Assembly (NCBI GenBank): GCA_046199005.1
Contig: CP176050.1
Coordinates: 3,286,001 to 3,350,000 of the forward strand
Reading direction: 5' to 3'
Origin: Ascidiimonas sp046199005
GTDB taxonomy: Bacteria; Bacteroidota; Bacteroidia; Flavobacteriales; Flavobacteriaceae
Length of the DNA stretch: 64,000 nt
A program made the position numbers and the translations under genes. A model generated the notes under the pieces. That model ran no database searches and was not told where the DNA came from. It was given only the letters and a program-made list of their open reading frames with translations. This document shows positions 42,996-52,740 of the stretch, in pieces. Numbering within the stretch: the stretch's first letter is position 1; every line of letters starts with the position of its first letter.

Positions 42996-44198
42996 ATGAA
43001 TAAATATTTCGGATTATTGATATTCTTTATAGTATCTTCATGCTCTTCACCACTTAAGCCCAATCAATTTCAGCTTGATGTAAGTTTATCAGCTAAGAAC
43101 ACTGATTATATTGTACTTTCATACTTAGATCATACACTGAAAACCGTTTCAGATACAATTTATACTAAAATTAACAAAGATTTAGTATTTCAGGGGATGG
43201 TCAACGGTTTTACACATGCATGGATTGAAAGCAATCTTGTTAAGGATTCTTCTGTTGACGATCCTAACAGATTATCGATTTTTCTAGAATCGGGACTTCA
43301 AGAGATATCGCTTACAGAAAATGAATTTAAAAATGCCACTTTAAAAGGATCTAAAACACACTTAGAACATGAACATTTTATTGAAGAAAAGAAAAAAATT
43401 ACCGGAGAAAGAAAAAGGTGGATTGATGAACGAAACGCCTATTTCTCTGAGTATATATCTAACCCTTCAGATTCCGTCAGTAAATTCCGAATGGATAGTA
43501 TTGTTAATTTACTACGCGAAAATAGTAATGAAGTTAATACCATAAAATTAAGTTTAATCGAAAAGAATCCTGAATCTTACCTTAGTGTATACAACCTTCA
43601 TAGCTTTTTGAAAGTCAATAATATAACGCACGAAAGGGCTAATAGTCTATATGAAAATCTCTCTACCTCGGTTAAAGAAAGTATTTATGGTAAATTAGTA
43701 TCTCAACAACTTAAATCCACTCTTCTAGCCCAAGAAGGCAAAAGAGCTGTATCATTCAAAGGTATGACCCAGAACGGTGAAAAAATAGCCCTTGAAGATT
43801 TTGAGGGTAAATACGTTTTACTGGATTTTTGGGCTGGTTGGTGTAAACCGTGTAAAGCCTTACATCCCGAACTGAAAGAACTTTATGAGAAGTATCATTC
43901 TCAGGGATTGGAAATTATAGGAGTTTCATTTGACAAAGATCAACAAACCTGGAAAACCTCCATTGAACAAGAACAACTGGATCAGTGGCTACATCTTTAT
44001 GATGGTTACAAAAATATAGGTAAGAATAATTCTATAAGTCAAAAATTTAACGTTACTCCTATTCCGGCCTATATTCTTATTGATGACCGCGGAATCATTG
44101 CGGGCCGTTATTTAGGAGCAGATAAGGAAAATAAAGATCAAACAAAAAACATAGAGGATCTGAAAGAAAAACTAGCGATGATTTTTGATGCTATGTAA
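42996..44198 (+). CDS. TlpA-family thiol-disulfide lipoprotein with DUF4369-like N-terminus
   Basis: A 400-aa lipoprotein (lipobox VSSC, Cys16) with an N-terminal DUF4369-like beta domain (residues ~25-120), a helical middle and a C-terminal thioredoxin domain with LLDFWAGWCKPCKALHPEL (CKPC) and cis-Pro in VTPIPAYILI. Proteins of this kind act as periplasmic reductases or isomerases. Its position 77 bp after the six-Cys peptide suggests it helps proofread disulfides in that peptide; this is inference. Confidence 0.87.
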   Translation: MNKYFGLLIFFIVSSCSSPLKPNQFQLDVSLSAKNTDYIVLSYLDHTLKTVSDTIYTKINKDLVFQGMVNGFTHAWIESNLVKDSSVDDPNRLSIFLESGLQEISLTENEFKNATLKGSKTHLEHEHFIEEKKKITGERKRWIDERNAYFSEYISNPSDSVSKFRMDSIVNLLRENSNEVNTIKLSLIEKNPESYLSVYNLHSFLKVNNITHERANSLYENLSTSVKESIYGKLVSQQLKSTLLAQEGKRAVSFKGMTQNGEKIALEDFEGKYVLLDFWAGWCKPCKALHPELKELYEKYHSQGLEIIGVSFDKDQQTWKTSIEQEQLDQWLHLYDGYKNIGKNNSISQKFNVTPIPAYILIDDRGIIAGRYLGADKENKDQTKNIEDLKEKLAMIFDAM

Positions 44199-44254
44199 AA
44201 CATGATGAACCCGCGAACTGTAACTAAGTCAAACTTAAGAACTAAACTATAAAT

Positions 44255-44291
44255 AATAAGTGCTATTCATTTTTTTCGAATAATACTTATT
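44255..44291 (-). terminator. Weak terminator at the 3' end of valS
   Basis: Imperfect stem AATAAGT (44255-44261) with ACTTATT (44285-44291) and ATTC/GAAT inside, loop with seven T. It overlaps the last codons of valS. The T-run is in the loop, so confidence is low. Confidence 0.3.
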
Positions 44292-46917
44292 GCAGCCCAG
44301 CTAAACTCTCCTTAATCGTTTCGATCTTGGCCAATGCATCTGCCTCCTTTTTTCGCTCGATGGCAACTACTTTTTCTGGTGCATTATTAACAAAACGTTC
44401 GTTCGATAATTTTTTCTGTACCGATTTTAAAAATCCTTCGGTGTAAGCAAGCTCTTCTTCCAATTTGGTGATCTCCTCTGCCATATCTACCGTAGTTTCA
44501 ATCGGAATAAAATATTCGTTGGATTTCACTCTAAAAGAAAGCGCTCCTGAGGGTTTTTCATCAATAGCTTCGATAGCCGACAAATTACCTAGTTTCATGA
44601 TAACCGGATTGAATCTTACCGAGGTCTCCTGATGCATTAATACCTGCAAATCCAACATTTCCTTGAACGCGATTCCCTTGTCTTTTCGAATGGAACGTAC
44701 ATTGGAGATCACCTCAGCGGCCAGATCAAAATCCTTTAGCAAAGCAATATCTATTTCTCCAACCTTGGGCCACTCCGAAATGATCAATGCCTGCTCGGGT
44801 GTACGCTCTTTTATTAAATGCCATATTTCTTCCGTCAAAAATGGCATAAAAGGGTGCAAAACTTTCAGGTTGTCTTCAAAAAGAGAAATTACTTCACGAT
44901 ATGTTTTAGCATCAATAGGTTTTTGATACGGAGGTTTCACCATTTCTAACAACCAGGAACAGAAATCATCCCAGATCAATTTGTAAGTGCTCATCAACGC
45001 ATTAGAAATACGATATTTAGAATATTCATCTTCAATAGTTTCTAAAGTAGCATTGAATTTAGATCTGTACCAGGCAACCGCCAACAGCGAACCTTCCGGT
45101 TGATTCACATTTTCGTCGACCTCCCATCCTTTTATGAGTCTAAAAGCATTCCATATTTTATTTGAAAAAGAAGCTCCTTGCTTACACAGATCTTCGTCAA
45201 ACATCAGATCGTTTCCGGCGGGTGAACTCAACAACATCCCCACACGAACGCCGTCTGCGCCATATTTCTTTATCAAATCTAGTGGATCAGGAGAATTACC
45301 CAATTGCTTAGACATTTTACGCCGTTGTTTATCTCTAACGATCCCGGTAAGATAAACGTTGTTAAATGGTTTCTTACCTCTGTATTCATATCCGGCGATG
45401 ATCATTCGGGCCACCCAGAAAAAAAGAATTTCAGGTGCAGTAACCAGATCATTGGTAGGATAGTAATAGTTGATCTCTTCATTATCCGGTTCCAGAATAC
45501 CATTAAAAACACTTATTGGCCATAACCACGAAGAGAACCAGGTATCTAATGCATCCTTATCCTGCTTAAGATCACTTTCATTAAGTTGTGTGTTACCTGA
45601 TTTATCTTTTGCCAGTTTCAGCGCTTCAGACGCATTTTCGGCTACTACAAAATCTTCTTTTCCTTCACCGTAGTAAAACGCAGGAATCTGATGTCCCCAC
45701 CATAATTGACGCGATATATTCCAGTCACGTACATTTTCCATCCAGTGACGATAGGTATTGATGAACTTTTCAGGAACTAATTTAACATCCCCTTCAATAA
45801 CTGCATCTAATGCAGGCTTGGCGAGGTATTTCATTTTAAGGAACCACTGGTCTGATAAACGAGGTTCGATCACCGCTTTGGTTCGCTCAGAAGTACCTAC
45901 TTTATTGAGGTGGTTTTCCTTTTTAACCAGATAGCCTTTTTCCTTAAGTTCTTTTACAATCTCTTTGCGTACCACGAAACGGTCTTTTCCTTCATAATGA
46001 AGTCCATAAGAATTAAGCGTAGCATCCTCATTAAAAATATCAATGATCTCCAGACTGTGTTTGTCCCCTAAGGCCTTATCATTCATATCATGTGCCGGGG
46101 TCACTTTCAGACAACCGGTTCCAAACTCCATATCCACATAGGTATCCTCTATTATAGGTATGACTCGATTACAAATAGGCACAATTGCTTTTTTACCTCG
46201 CAGGTGTGTATAGCGTTCATCGTTTGGATTAATACAAATAGCGGTATCTCCCAAAATAGTTTCAGGTCGAGTGGTTGCAATGATCACTTTCTCATCACTT
46301 CCTTCAATATCATATGCAAGGTGATAAAGAGCCCCTTGCTGCTCCTCGTATACGACCTCTTCATCAGAAAGTGTTGTCTTTGCCTCAGGGTCCCAATTCA
46401 CCATTCGATATCCTCTGTAAATAAGTCCCTTGTTGTATAGATCAACAAACACCTTCGTCACAGAAGCAGACATATTGTCATCTAGGGTGAACTTTGTTCG
46501 CTCCCAATCGCAGGAACATCCCAGTTTTTTTAGTTGCTCAAGAATAATCCCGCCATGCTTATGCGTCCATTCCCATGCATGCTCTAAAAATTCTTCTCTG
46601 GTAAGATCAGACTTTTCAATACCTTCTTCTTTCAGCTTTTTAACCACCTTTGCTTCTGTGGCTATAGACGCATGGTCTGTTCCCGGTACCCAACAAGCGT
46701 TAAAACCATTTAGCCTGGCTTTACGAATGAGTACGTCCTGTAATGTGTTATTCAACATATGCCCCATGTGCAATACCCCGGTAACATTTGGTGGCGGAAT
46801 TACGATGGTATAGGCCTCTCTTTCATCGGGTTCTGAATGAAAATATCCATGCTTCATCCAGTAAGAATACCACTTGTTTTCTACAGATACAGCATTATAT
46901 TTAGAAGGAATTTCCAT
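44287..46917 (-). CDS. valS: Valyl-tRNA synthetase
   Basis: An 876-aa class I synthetase. Start MEIPSKYNAVSVENKWYSYW, HIGH variant HMGHMLNN in the Rossmann fold, KMSK variant KMSKQLGNS, an editing domain (VIIATTRPETILGDTAI), and a C-terminal coiled coil (about residues 810-876, EEITKLEEELAYTEGFLKSV). Length is normal for the family. Single gene on its strand. Confidence 0.97.
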   Translation of the reverse strand: MEIPSKYNAVSVENKWYSYWMKHGYFHSEPDEREAYTIVIPPPNVTGVLHMGHMLNNTLQDVLIRKARLNGFNACWVPGTDHASIATEAKVVKKLKEEGIEKSDLTREEFLEHAWEWTHKHGGIILEQLKKLGCSCDWERTKFTLDDNMSASVTKVFVDLYNKGLIYRGYRMVNWDPEAKTTLSDEEVVYEEQQGALYHLAYDIEGSDEKVIIATTRPETILGDTAICINPNDERYTHLRGKKAIVPICNRVIPIIEDTYVDMEFGTGCLKVTPAHDMNDKALGDKHSLEIIDIFNEDATLNSYGLHYEGKDRFVVRKEIVKELKEKGYLVKKENHLNKVGTSERTKAVIEPRLSDQWFLKMKYLAKPALDAVIEGDVKLVPEKFINTYRHWMENVRDWNISRQLWWGHQIPAFYYGEGKEDFVVAENASEALKLAKDKSGNTQLNESDLKQDKDALDTWFSSWLWPISVFNGILEPDNEEINYYYPTNDLVTAPEILFFWVARMIIAGYEYRGKKPFNNVYLTGIVRDKQRRKMSKQLGNSPDPLDLIKKYGADGVRVGMLLSSPAGNDLMFDEDLCKQGASFSNKIWNAFRLIKGWEVDENVNQPEGSLLAVAWYRSKFNATLETIEDEYSKYRISNALMSTYKLIWDDFCSWLLEMVKPPYQKPIDAKTYREVISLFEDNLKVLHPFMPFLTEEIWHLIKERTPEQALIISEWPKVGEIDIALLKDFDLAAEVISNVRSIRKDKGIAFKEMLDLQVLMHQETSVRFNPVIMKLGNLSAIEAIDEKPSGALSFRVKSNEYFIPIETTVDMAEEITKLEEELAYTEGFLKSVQKKLSNERFVNNAPEKVVAIERKKEADALAKIETIKESLAGLQ

Positions 46918-46946
46918 GTTTGGTCTGATTTTTGACTATAAGTTTG

Positions 46947-46954
46947 CAAAAGTA
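46947..46954 (-). promoter_or_regulatory. -7 box of valS
   Basis: On the minus strand TACTTTTG fits TAnnTTTG; predicted start about 46940, 23 nt before the ATG. No -33 element recognised. Confidence 0.4.
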
Positions 46955-47045
46955 GCCATATCCAAAATAATTTGAAAGGAATATGGTTTATTTTGAATGT
47001 TGAACAAAAATTAGTTATTTTACAATTCATTTAAAATTAAAAACC

Positions 47046-47456
47046 ATGAAAAAATTTATTGCATTAGTAATGTTTATTGCCTTGGGTACAGCCCTGAACG
47101 CCCAGGACAAAGTTGCTAAGATTGAGTTCAAGGAAAGTACGATAGATTATGGTGAGATCGCAAGAGGAAGTGACGGTGTAAGAGTATTTGAATTTACAAA
47201 TACCGGAAATGCTCCTTTGGTTATTTCTAATGTAGCATCCAGTTGCGGATGTACTATTCCTAAAAAACCGGAAGCACCCATAGAACCGGGACAAACCGGC
47301 GTTATTGAGGTAAAATACGACACAAACCGCGTAGGTCCTATTCGCAAAACAGTTACAGTAACCTCAAATGCAGACACTCCTACGGTAGCCTTAAAAATTA
47401 AAGGTAAGGTACTAGACCCTAATCAGGTAAGTAGTGTACTGATGAAGAAAAATTAA
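47046..47456 (+). CDS. DUF1573 domain exported protein
   Basis: A 136-aa protein with a signal peptide (MKKFIALVMFIALGTALNAQ) and one DUF1573 Ig-like domain: TIDYGEIARGSDGVRVFEFTN, then VASSCGCTIPKKPEAPIEPG and VTSNADTPTVALKIKG. The CGC pattern is typical. Common and abundant in Bacteroidota envelopes, of unknown function. A strong terminator follows. Confidence 0.92.
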   Translation: MKKFIALVMFIALGTALNAQDKVAKIEFKESTIDYGEIARGSDGVRVFEFTNTGNAPLVISNVASSCGCTIPKKPEAPIEPGQTGVIEVKYDTNRVGPIRKTVTVTSNADTPTVALKIKGKVLDPNQVSSVLMKKN

Positions 47457-47476
47457 ATTCAGTTTAATTAGATAGG

Positions 47477-47504
47477 ATGCCCGGCAATTAGTCGGGCATT
47501 TTTT
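47477..47504 (+). terminator. Terminator after the DUF1573 gene
   Basis: Stem ATGCCCGGC (47477-47485) with GTCGGGCAT (47491-47499, one G-U), loop AATTA, then T. It reaches the last bases of the convergent aspartic protease gene. Confidence 0.88.
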
Positions 47505-48888
47505 ATAGGACTTTTTTCAGTTCAAAATAGAAAAGTAACTTCTTGCCATTACGATCTACCTGTAATTTGATATTCTTGCCGGGTTTTTCATTCAGCATTT
47601 CTATAACTTCCTGTAGCGAAAAGCGATGTGCCTGTTTGCCATTTACGCTTAAGACTACATCTCCTGTTTTTAAGCCTGCCATAGCCGCCGGGCTGTTGGG
47701 TCGTATCTCGGCAATTTCAAAAGAAGGAAAAAGGGTAAGCTTAAAGTCCTGACTTAACAATACTTGTACCGTTCCGGTAGGATCGTTGCTGTTTTTCACA
47801 ACTCCGTTAATACTCGTAGAAGATCCCTGAACATATCGCATACCATTGTGCTGTAACTCAATACCACTCATATTGTATTTAAAAGGAGCTTTAAAGTTCT
47901 TGTTTTTGCGAAGTGTAAGTATACCACCCTGATAGTCCAAAATCACATGAAAACGTTTTAATATTTCCGAGCCCATGCTTCCATTTCGTTTGTTCAGGTT
48001 TTTGATGTGTTTGATAGCCACAGAATCGGGAAAAGCCACTTTAGCTTCCGGCAATCGAAACTGCCCCAACCGAAGACTTTTCACACGACTTCTTTGCCCG
48101 TATATACTTCCGCTAAGACCTCTCCCAAGAAAGTCATAAAAGCTTTTATCAGGTATCTCAACACCCGCTTCTTTATTTTCAAAGAGCCACAACGCATCGC
48201 TGCTACCCGAATCGATCAATAGATTTACTTCTTTTTCATCACCCCCGGAAATACCGACGTTTGCTTTTATATAAGGCTTGTTATTAATTAGCTCTATTGG
48301 GAAGGTTTCGCATTTTTTACATTTTTTATAGGTGTAAGTAGAACGTTCAAAGAACCTAATTTTCTTCTTTCGGTAATTTATATCTACGATAAAATCCCGT
48401 AGCATATCAAAACCAATAATTCCATGCACCGGGAAACCAAGTCTGGGTGAGAAATTGATCTCTTCATCCAAAACTACATACAGATCCTGATTGTTGCTAA
48501 AGATCTTTCCCAGCTTAAAGCGATTACCTCTGGAGTGATATGCTAATGCAGACTCTCCATCGCCAAGGCCTCTTAGGTATATCTCTTCTACATTTTTTAC
48601 CTCCAACGAATCATTTTCGGTGAGATTAAACAAAATTGGTTTGTTAACGCCGGTATCCAACACGAATGAAAGTTCTACACCATTAACTTCCACCGGAACG
48701 ATCATCAGGTTATTTATAAATTTAAACCTGACTGTCTCTTTCGTTTGTCCGCGAGGCATTTTGAAAGCAGACTGTGATAAGAGAAGAAAAGGAAATAATA
48801 GCAGTAACCAACGGTATTTTAAAAATGTATTCAAATAAAGGTATTTAGTTTGTTTAGGATGGTCACTTAAATATAGTGAAAGCGGCAA
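47503..48888 (-). CDS. Retropepsin-like aspartic protease with PDZ domain
   Basis: A 461-aa exported protein. Hydrophobic segment at ~28-41, then two retropepsin-type lobes each with its own aspartate motif: FVLDTGVNKPIL and LLIDSGSSDALWL, so the active site may form within one chain. A PDZ domain ends the protein (IAEIRPNSPAAMAGLKTGDV). The middle has a CxxC-like pair (KKCKKCETF). Members are widespread in Bacteroidota and probably cut envelope proteins; substrate unknown. Divergent from the aminotransferase. Confidence 0.87.
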   Translation of the reverse strand: MPLSLYLSDHPKQTKYLYLNTFLKYRWLLLLFPFLLLSQSAFKMPRGQTKETVRFKFINNLMIVPVEVNGVELSFVLDTGVNKPILFNLTENDSLEVKNVEEIYLRGLGDGESALAYHSRGNRFKLGKIFSNNQDLYVVLDEEINFSPRLGFPVHGIIGFDMLRDFIVDINYRKKKIRFFERSTYTYKKCKKCETFPIELINNKPYIKANVGISGGDEKEVNLLIDSGSSDALWLFENKEAGVEIPDKSFYDFLGRGLSGSIYGQRSRVKSLRLGQFRLPEAKVAFPDSVAIKHIKNLNKRNGSMGSEILKRFHVILDYQGGILTLRKNKNFKAPFKYNMSGIELQHNGMRYVQGSSTSINGVVKNSNDPTGTVQVLLSQDFKLTLFPSFEIAEIRPNSPAAMAGLKTGDVVLSVNGKQAHRFSLQEVIEMLNEKPGKNIKLQVDRNGKKLLFYFELKKVL

Positions 48889-48998
48889 AGTATCTTTATA
48901 CTATTTAACATTATTTAACTTGAAAGATGCCCTACTTCTTTTAACTGATTATAAAATATATTTCGCAAATTTGCAGTGCTTAAAAAAACAAGATTGTT

Positions 48999-50189
48999 AT
49001 GCCTGTTATTTCTGTAAAAGGAGCCAATATGCCCGCTTCTCCCATTCGTAAACTAGTGCCTTATGCAGAGGCAGCGAAAAAAAAGGGAACTCACGTATAC
49101 CACCTTAATATTGGTCAACCAGACATCCCAACACCTCAGGTAGCCCTGGATGCAGTTAAGAATGCTGATATTCAAATATTGGAATACAGTCGTAGCGAAG
49201 GGTCTGAGGAATACCGCAGGAAACTGGCAGCATATTATAAATCAAAAAATATAGCAGTTGAGGCAGACGATATTGTGATCACCACAGGTGGGTCAGAAGC
49301 GTTGTTATTTGCAATGGGATCTATTACAGACCCGGGCGATGAAGTGATTATCCCTGAGCCGTTCTATGCAAACTATAATGGATTTGCGACTGCTTCCGGA
49401 GTAAAAGTGGTTCCGGTCGTTGCCAAATTTGAAGACAACTTCGCACTACCACCTATTGAAGCATTTGAATCGCTTATCACACCAAGAACCAAGGCAATAC
49501 TTATCTGTAACCCAGGAAATCCAACAGGATATTTGTATTCAAAGGAGGAAATAAAAAAGTTGGCAGACATTGTGAAAAAACACGATCTGTTTTTGCTGGC
49601 GGATGAAGTATACCGTGAATTTGCTTACGACGGATTAAGTCATTATTCCATATTGCAGGAAGAAGGCCTTGAAGAATATGCGATCATGATCGATTCGGTT
49701 TCCAAGCGATACAGCATGTGTGGTGCTCGTATTGGCTGTCTTGTTTCAAAAAATAAGAAAGTGGTTCAAACGGCACTTAAATTTGCACAGGCAAGACTCT
49801 CTCCCCCTACCTTTGCACAGATCGCAAGTGAAGCTGCATTAGAAACACCACAATCGTACTTTGATGATGTAATTGAAGAATATGTAGCGCGAAGAAATGC
49901 ACTGGTACAGGGTCTTGAAAAAATAGAAGGTGTTAAAGTAGCAAAACCCAATGGTGCTTTCTATTGCATCGTGGAACTTCCGGTAAAAAATGCTGATCGA
50001 TTTGCACAATGGTTGCTGGAAGAATTTCAATACCAGAATGAAACAGTCATGGTAGCTCCCGCCGCAGGATTTTACTCTAGTCCGGGAATGGGTGAAAATC
50101 AGGTTCGTATAGCCTATGTCCTGAAAGAAGAAAGGCTCTTAAAAGCAATAACAATTCTGGAAGAAGCACTCAAGGTTTACCGAGATTGA
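48999..50189 (+). CDS. PLP-dependent class I/II aminotransferase
   Basis: A 396-aa fold-type I aminotransferase. N-terminal MPASPIRKLVPYAEAAKKKG, LNIGQPDIPTP, TTGGSEALLFAMGSI, ILICNPGNPTGYLYSKEEI, the PLP lysine in DSVSKRYSMCGARIG, and the substrate carboxylate Arg in NQVRIAYVLKEE. Probably an aspartate/aromatic type; the donor and acceptor are not defined. murB follows 4 bp later. Confidence 0.93.
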   Translation: MPVISVKGANMPASPIRKLVPYAEAAKKKGTHVYHLNIGQPDIPTPQVALDAVKNADIQILEYSRSEGSEEYRRKLAAYYKSKNIAVEADDIVITTGGSEALLFAMGSITDPGDEVIIPEPFYANYNGFATASGVKVVPVVAKFEDNFALPPIEAFESLITPRTKAILICNPGNPTGYLYSKEEIKKLADIVKKHDLFLLADEVYREFAYDGLSHYSILQEEGLEEYAIMIDSVSKRYSMCGARIGCLVSKNKKVVQTALKFAQARLSPPTFAQIASEAALETPQSYFDDVIEEYVARRNALVQGLEKIEGVKVAKPNGAFYCIVELPVKNADRFAQWLLEEFQYQNETVMVAPAAGFYSSPGMGENQVRIAYVLKEERLLKAITILEEALKVYRD

Positions 50190-50193
50190 CAAA

Positions 50194-51207
50194 TTGAAGA
50201 TACAAACCAACATATCACTTAAAGATTACAACACGTTTGGTATTGATGTAAAAGCGCATCATTTTGTATCTGTTACCACAATGGAAGAGCTCACGGAAGC
50301 CATTTTGAATCCGGATTTTGACCATAAGTTTATTCTTGGTGGAGGAAGCAACATGCTGCTCACCGAAACACTAAATGCATTAGTCATTCATTTAGAACTC
50401 AAAGGAAAGACAATTGTATTTGAAGACGAAACTCAGGTTCATATAAAAGCCTATGCCGGAGAGCAGTGGCATGAATTTGTTTTGTGGACGTTAGAACAGG
50501 ATTATGGCGGACTCGAAAATCTATCGCTGATACCCGGTAATGTGGGTGCAGCTCCTATTCAAAATATCGGCGCTTACGGGGTAGAACTTAAAGATACATT
50601 TCTAAGCTGTGAGGCGATCGAAAGAGCTTCCGGAAAACGGTTTGAATTTTCTAAAAAAGATTGCAGGTTTGCGTATCGAGATTCTATCTTCAAAACCAGT
50701 CATAAAGATGCCTTTGTAATAACCTCGGTGACGTTCAAACTCAGTAAACACAAGCATCAGATCAATACTTCCTATGGAGCGATTGAAAAAGAACTAGCAG
50801 AAAGAAATATTGATACGCCTACGATTCAGGATGTATCCAACGCAGTAATTGCCATACGACAAAGCAAGCTGCCGAATCCTGCTGAAATTGGAAATAGTGG
50901 AAGCTTTTTTAAAAATCCGGTAGTGTCCAAATCTCAATTTGATGCGCTACTAAAAAACCATCCGGAAGCACCCCACTATAAAGTATCTGAGAACGAAATA
51001 AAAGTTCCTGCCGGCTGGCTTATTGAGAAATGTGGGTTTAAGGGCAAGCGATTTGGTGATGCGGGCGTTCACGATAAACAGGCATTAGTATTGGTAAATC
51101 ATGGCAATGCTTCAGGAAAAGAAATTCTGGAACTTGCGAGAACAATTCAGACAACCGTGCATGATACGTTTGGAATCTCCATTGAAACCGAGGTAAATAT
51201 CATCTAG
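50194..51207 (+). CDS. murB: UDP-N-acetylenolpyruvoylglucosamine reductase, TTG start
   Basis: A 337-aa FAD enzyme that makes UDP-MurNAc for peptidoglycan. Start KIQTNISLKDYNTFGIDVKA matches the family from the first residue, and the only in-frame start there is TTG at 50194. Other signatures: FILGGGSNMLLTE, GLENLSLIPGNVGAAPIQNI, CRFAYRDSIFK, NPAEIGNSGSFFKNP (catalytic Ser) and a C-terminal Glu in SIETEVNII. Four bp after the aminotransferase. Confidence 0.94.
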   Translation: MKIQTNISLKDYNTFGIDVKAHHFVSVTTMEELTEAILNPDFDHKFILGGGSNMLLTETLNALVIHLELKGKTIVFEDETQVHIKAYAGEQWHEFVLWTLEQDYGGLENLSLIPGNVGAAPIQNIGAYGVELKDTFLSCEAIERASGKRFEFSKKDCRFAYRDSIFKTSHKDAFVITSVTFKLSKHKHQINTSYGAIEKELAERNIDTPTIQDVSNAVIAIRQSKLPNPAEIGNSGSFFKNPVVSKSQFDALLKNHPEAPHYKVSENEIKVPAGWLIEKCGFKGKRFGDAGVHDKQALVLVNHGNASGKEILELARTIQTTVHDTFGISIETEVNII

Positions 51208-51217
51208 CTTGCTCCCT

Positions 51218-51715
51218 ATGTTTCGAAAAGTACTTCTCGTTCTTATTATTTTGGTGAATATAGGCTGCGATCAGGTTTCAAAAGAACTGGTACGAGACGA
51301 GGTAGCCGCTAATGCATATATTGAACTCGCTGGAAAATATCTGGTCCTTACAAATGTAGAAAATACGGGGGCTTTTCTAGGTTTTGGCAGCTCTCTAAGC
51401 CCAATTCTCAAAAACATATTGCTTTTAGGATTACCAACGATCATGTTGCTTGCACTTACCACATATATGTTCCGCTCTAAAAAAACAGACTTTCCTACCA
51501 CCATCGCCTTTGGATTCATTCTGGGAGGCGGCTTTGGAAATTTGTACGATCGCTTCGTGCATGGTTCGGTTACCGATTTCGTTCATATCAACCTCGGGTT
51601 CGTAAAAACAGGGATCTTTAATATGGCAGATGTATCTGTGACCGTAGGTATTCTATTTCTGTTTTTTTACAACATAAGCACGAAGATGCCAAAATCTAAC
51701 CGCTTTGATCAATAA
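51218..51715 (+). CDS. lspA: Lipoprotein signal peptidase
   Basis: A 165-aa four-helix inner-membrane aspartic protease that cuts lipoprotein signals. Seen: first helix with GCDQVSKELV, NVENTGAFLGFGS, GGGFGNLYDRFVHGSVTDFV and FNMADVSVTVG; the two catalytic Asp lie in NLYDR and NMADV. I start at the ATG at 51218; a TTG nine bases earlier is also in frame. It shares the strand with murB and should process the many lipoproteins seen here. Confidence 0.94.
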   Translation: MFRKVLLVLIILVNIGCDQVSKELVRDEVAANAYIELAGKYLVLTNVENTGAFLGFGSSLSPILKNILLLGLPTIMLLALTTYMFRSKKTDFPTTIAFGFILGGGFGNLYDRFVHGSVTDFVHINLGFVKTGIFNMADVSVTVGILFLFFYNISTKMPKSNRFDQ

Positions 51716-51890
51716 AGTGTCGACTGGAAGGTAAAGGGCGAGTCTTATCCTATAGAGAAAACAGAATATTCAGAAAAATGATTTTTAAGCGACGATTTAC
51801 TATGATTTCAAGATAAATCGGAAGCTTAAATTTAAGATTCTGGTAATGAATAATTAAATTGCTGTTTTCCAGCAAAACAATCAATCTCAG

Positions 51891-52478
51891 ATGCAACAAA
51901 AAATAAAAGCCTCCCAAACCTATTTAAAAGGAAAGTCAGTTTTTATGGTTTCAATGCTGGTAATTACACTTACCATCTTAATCGTATATATAACCGGGGA
52001 AAATTACCATCGTACCATAACCTCTAATCTTTATCTGTCTCTTTCAATCATAGGAGGTGTCCTTTTTGTTTTTATGGCCTATGGACTTTACAAAGGAATT
52101 GGTCTAACCGATGATTTTCCAACATTCAGAACTTTCAAAAAGGAAGGCATTGCAGATAACCTTATACAATCTGTTGACGCTCCGTCTATCGATGTGGGAG
52201 AGGGACTTGGCGGACTTGTTTTATCAATTGTGTTGTGGATTGTTATGGGTGTTTTGATGGTGGTTTTAATGTTAGTATTGGAAGCATTCTTGTGGATTTC
52301 CATTTTCGCGATACTCTTCATGCTTTACTGGATATTCTTTCGTGCGCTCAAAATGGTTTTTTCCAAATCAGCTGCCACCAAGGGCAAATTGTTACTTGCT
52401 GGCATGTATTCGCTGGGATATACTGTATTATATCTGGGTTGGATATTTGGAATAGTTTACCTTACACAGGTGTTTTGA
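51891..52478 (+). CDS. Hypothetical membrane protein, four segments
   Basis: A 195-aa protein with hydrophobic segments near residues 18-34, 45-66, 105-150 and 165-190 and a short cytoplasmic-looking loop (FRTFKKEGIADNLIQSVDAP). I do not recognise a family. It stands alone after lspA with a 175-bp gap that holds no clear terminator. Confidence 0.6.
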   Translation: MQQKIKASQTYLKGKSVFMVSMLVITLTILIVYITGENYHRTITSNLYLSLSIIGGVLFVFMAYGLYKGIGLTDDFPTFRTFKKEGIADNLIQSVDAPSIDVGEGLGGLVLSIVLWIVMGVLMVVLMLVLEAFLWISIFAILFMLYWIFFRALKMVFSKSAATKGKLLLAGMYSLGYTVLYLGWIFGIVYLTQVF

Positions 52479-52740
52479 TGCCAAGCTACTGCATGCATGG
52501 AAAGGGATCACTAATAGAAAAAAATTTATAATCAGACCGGCGGCAACTTAAGAATAAAATGAATGCTTAGCATATTTTTTTTACGAAATTAAAAGGTCTG
52601 TCAAGGAGTTAGTTCTTGTATTAAATTTTATGAAAAATAAGATCTTAAGCTGATTCACAAAAGGATTAATTGTTAGATCCTAAATGCCTTCTTGGATTCA
52701 AATAATTAAATAATCACCTTGCCGCCAACGCAGATTGATT

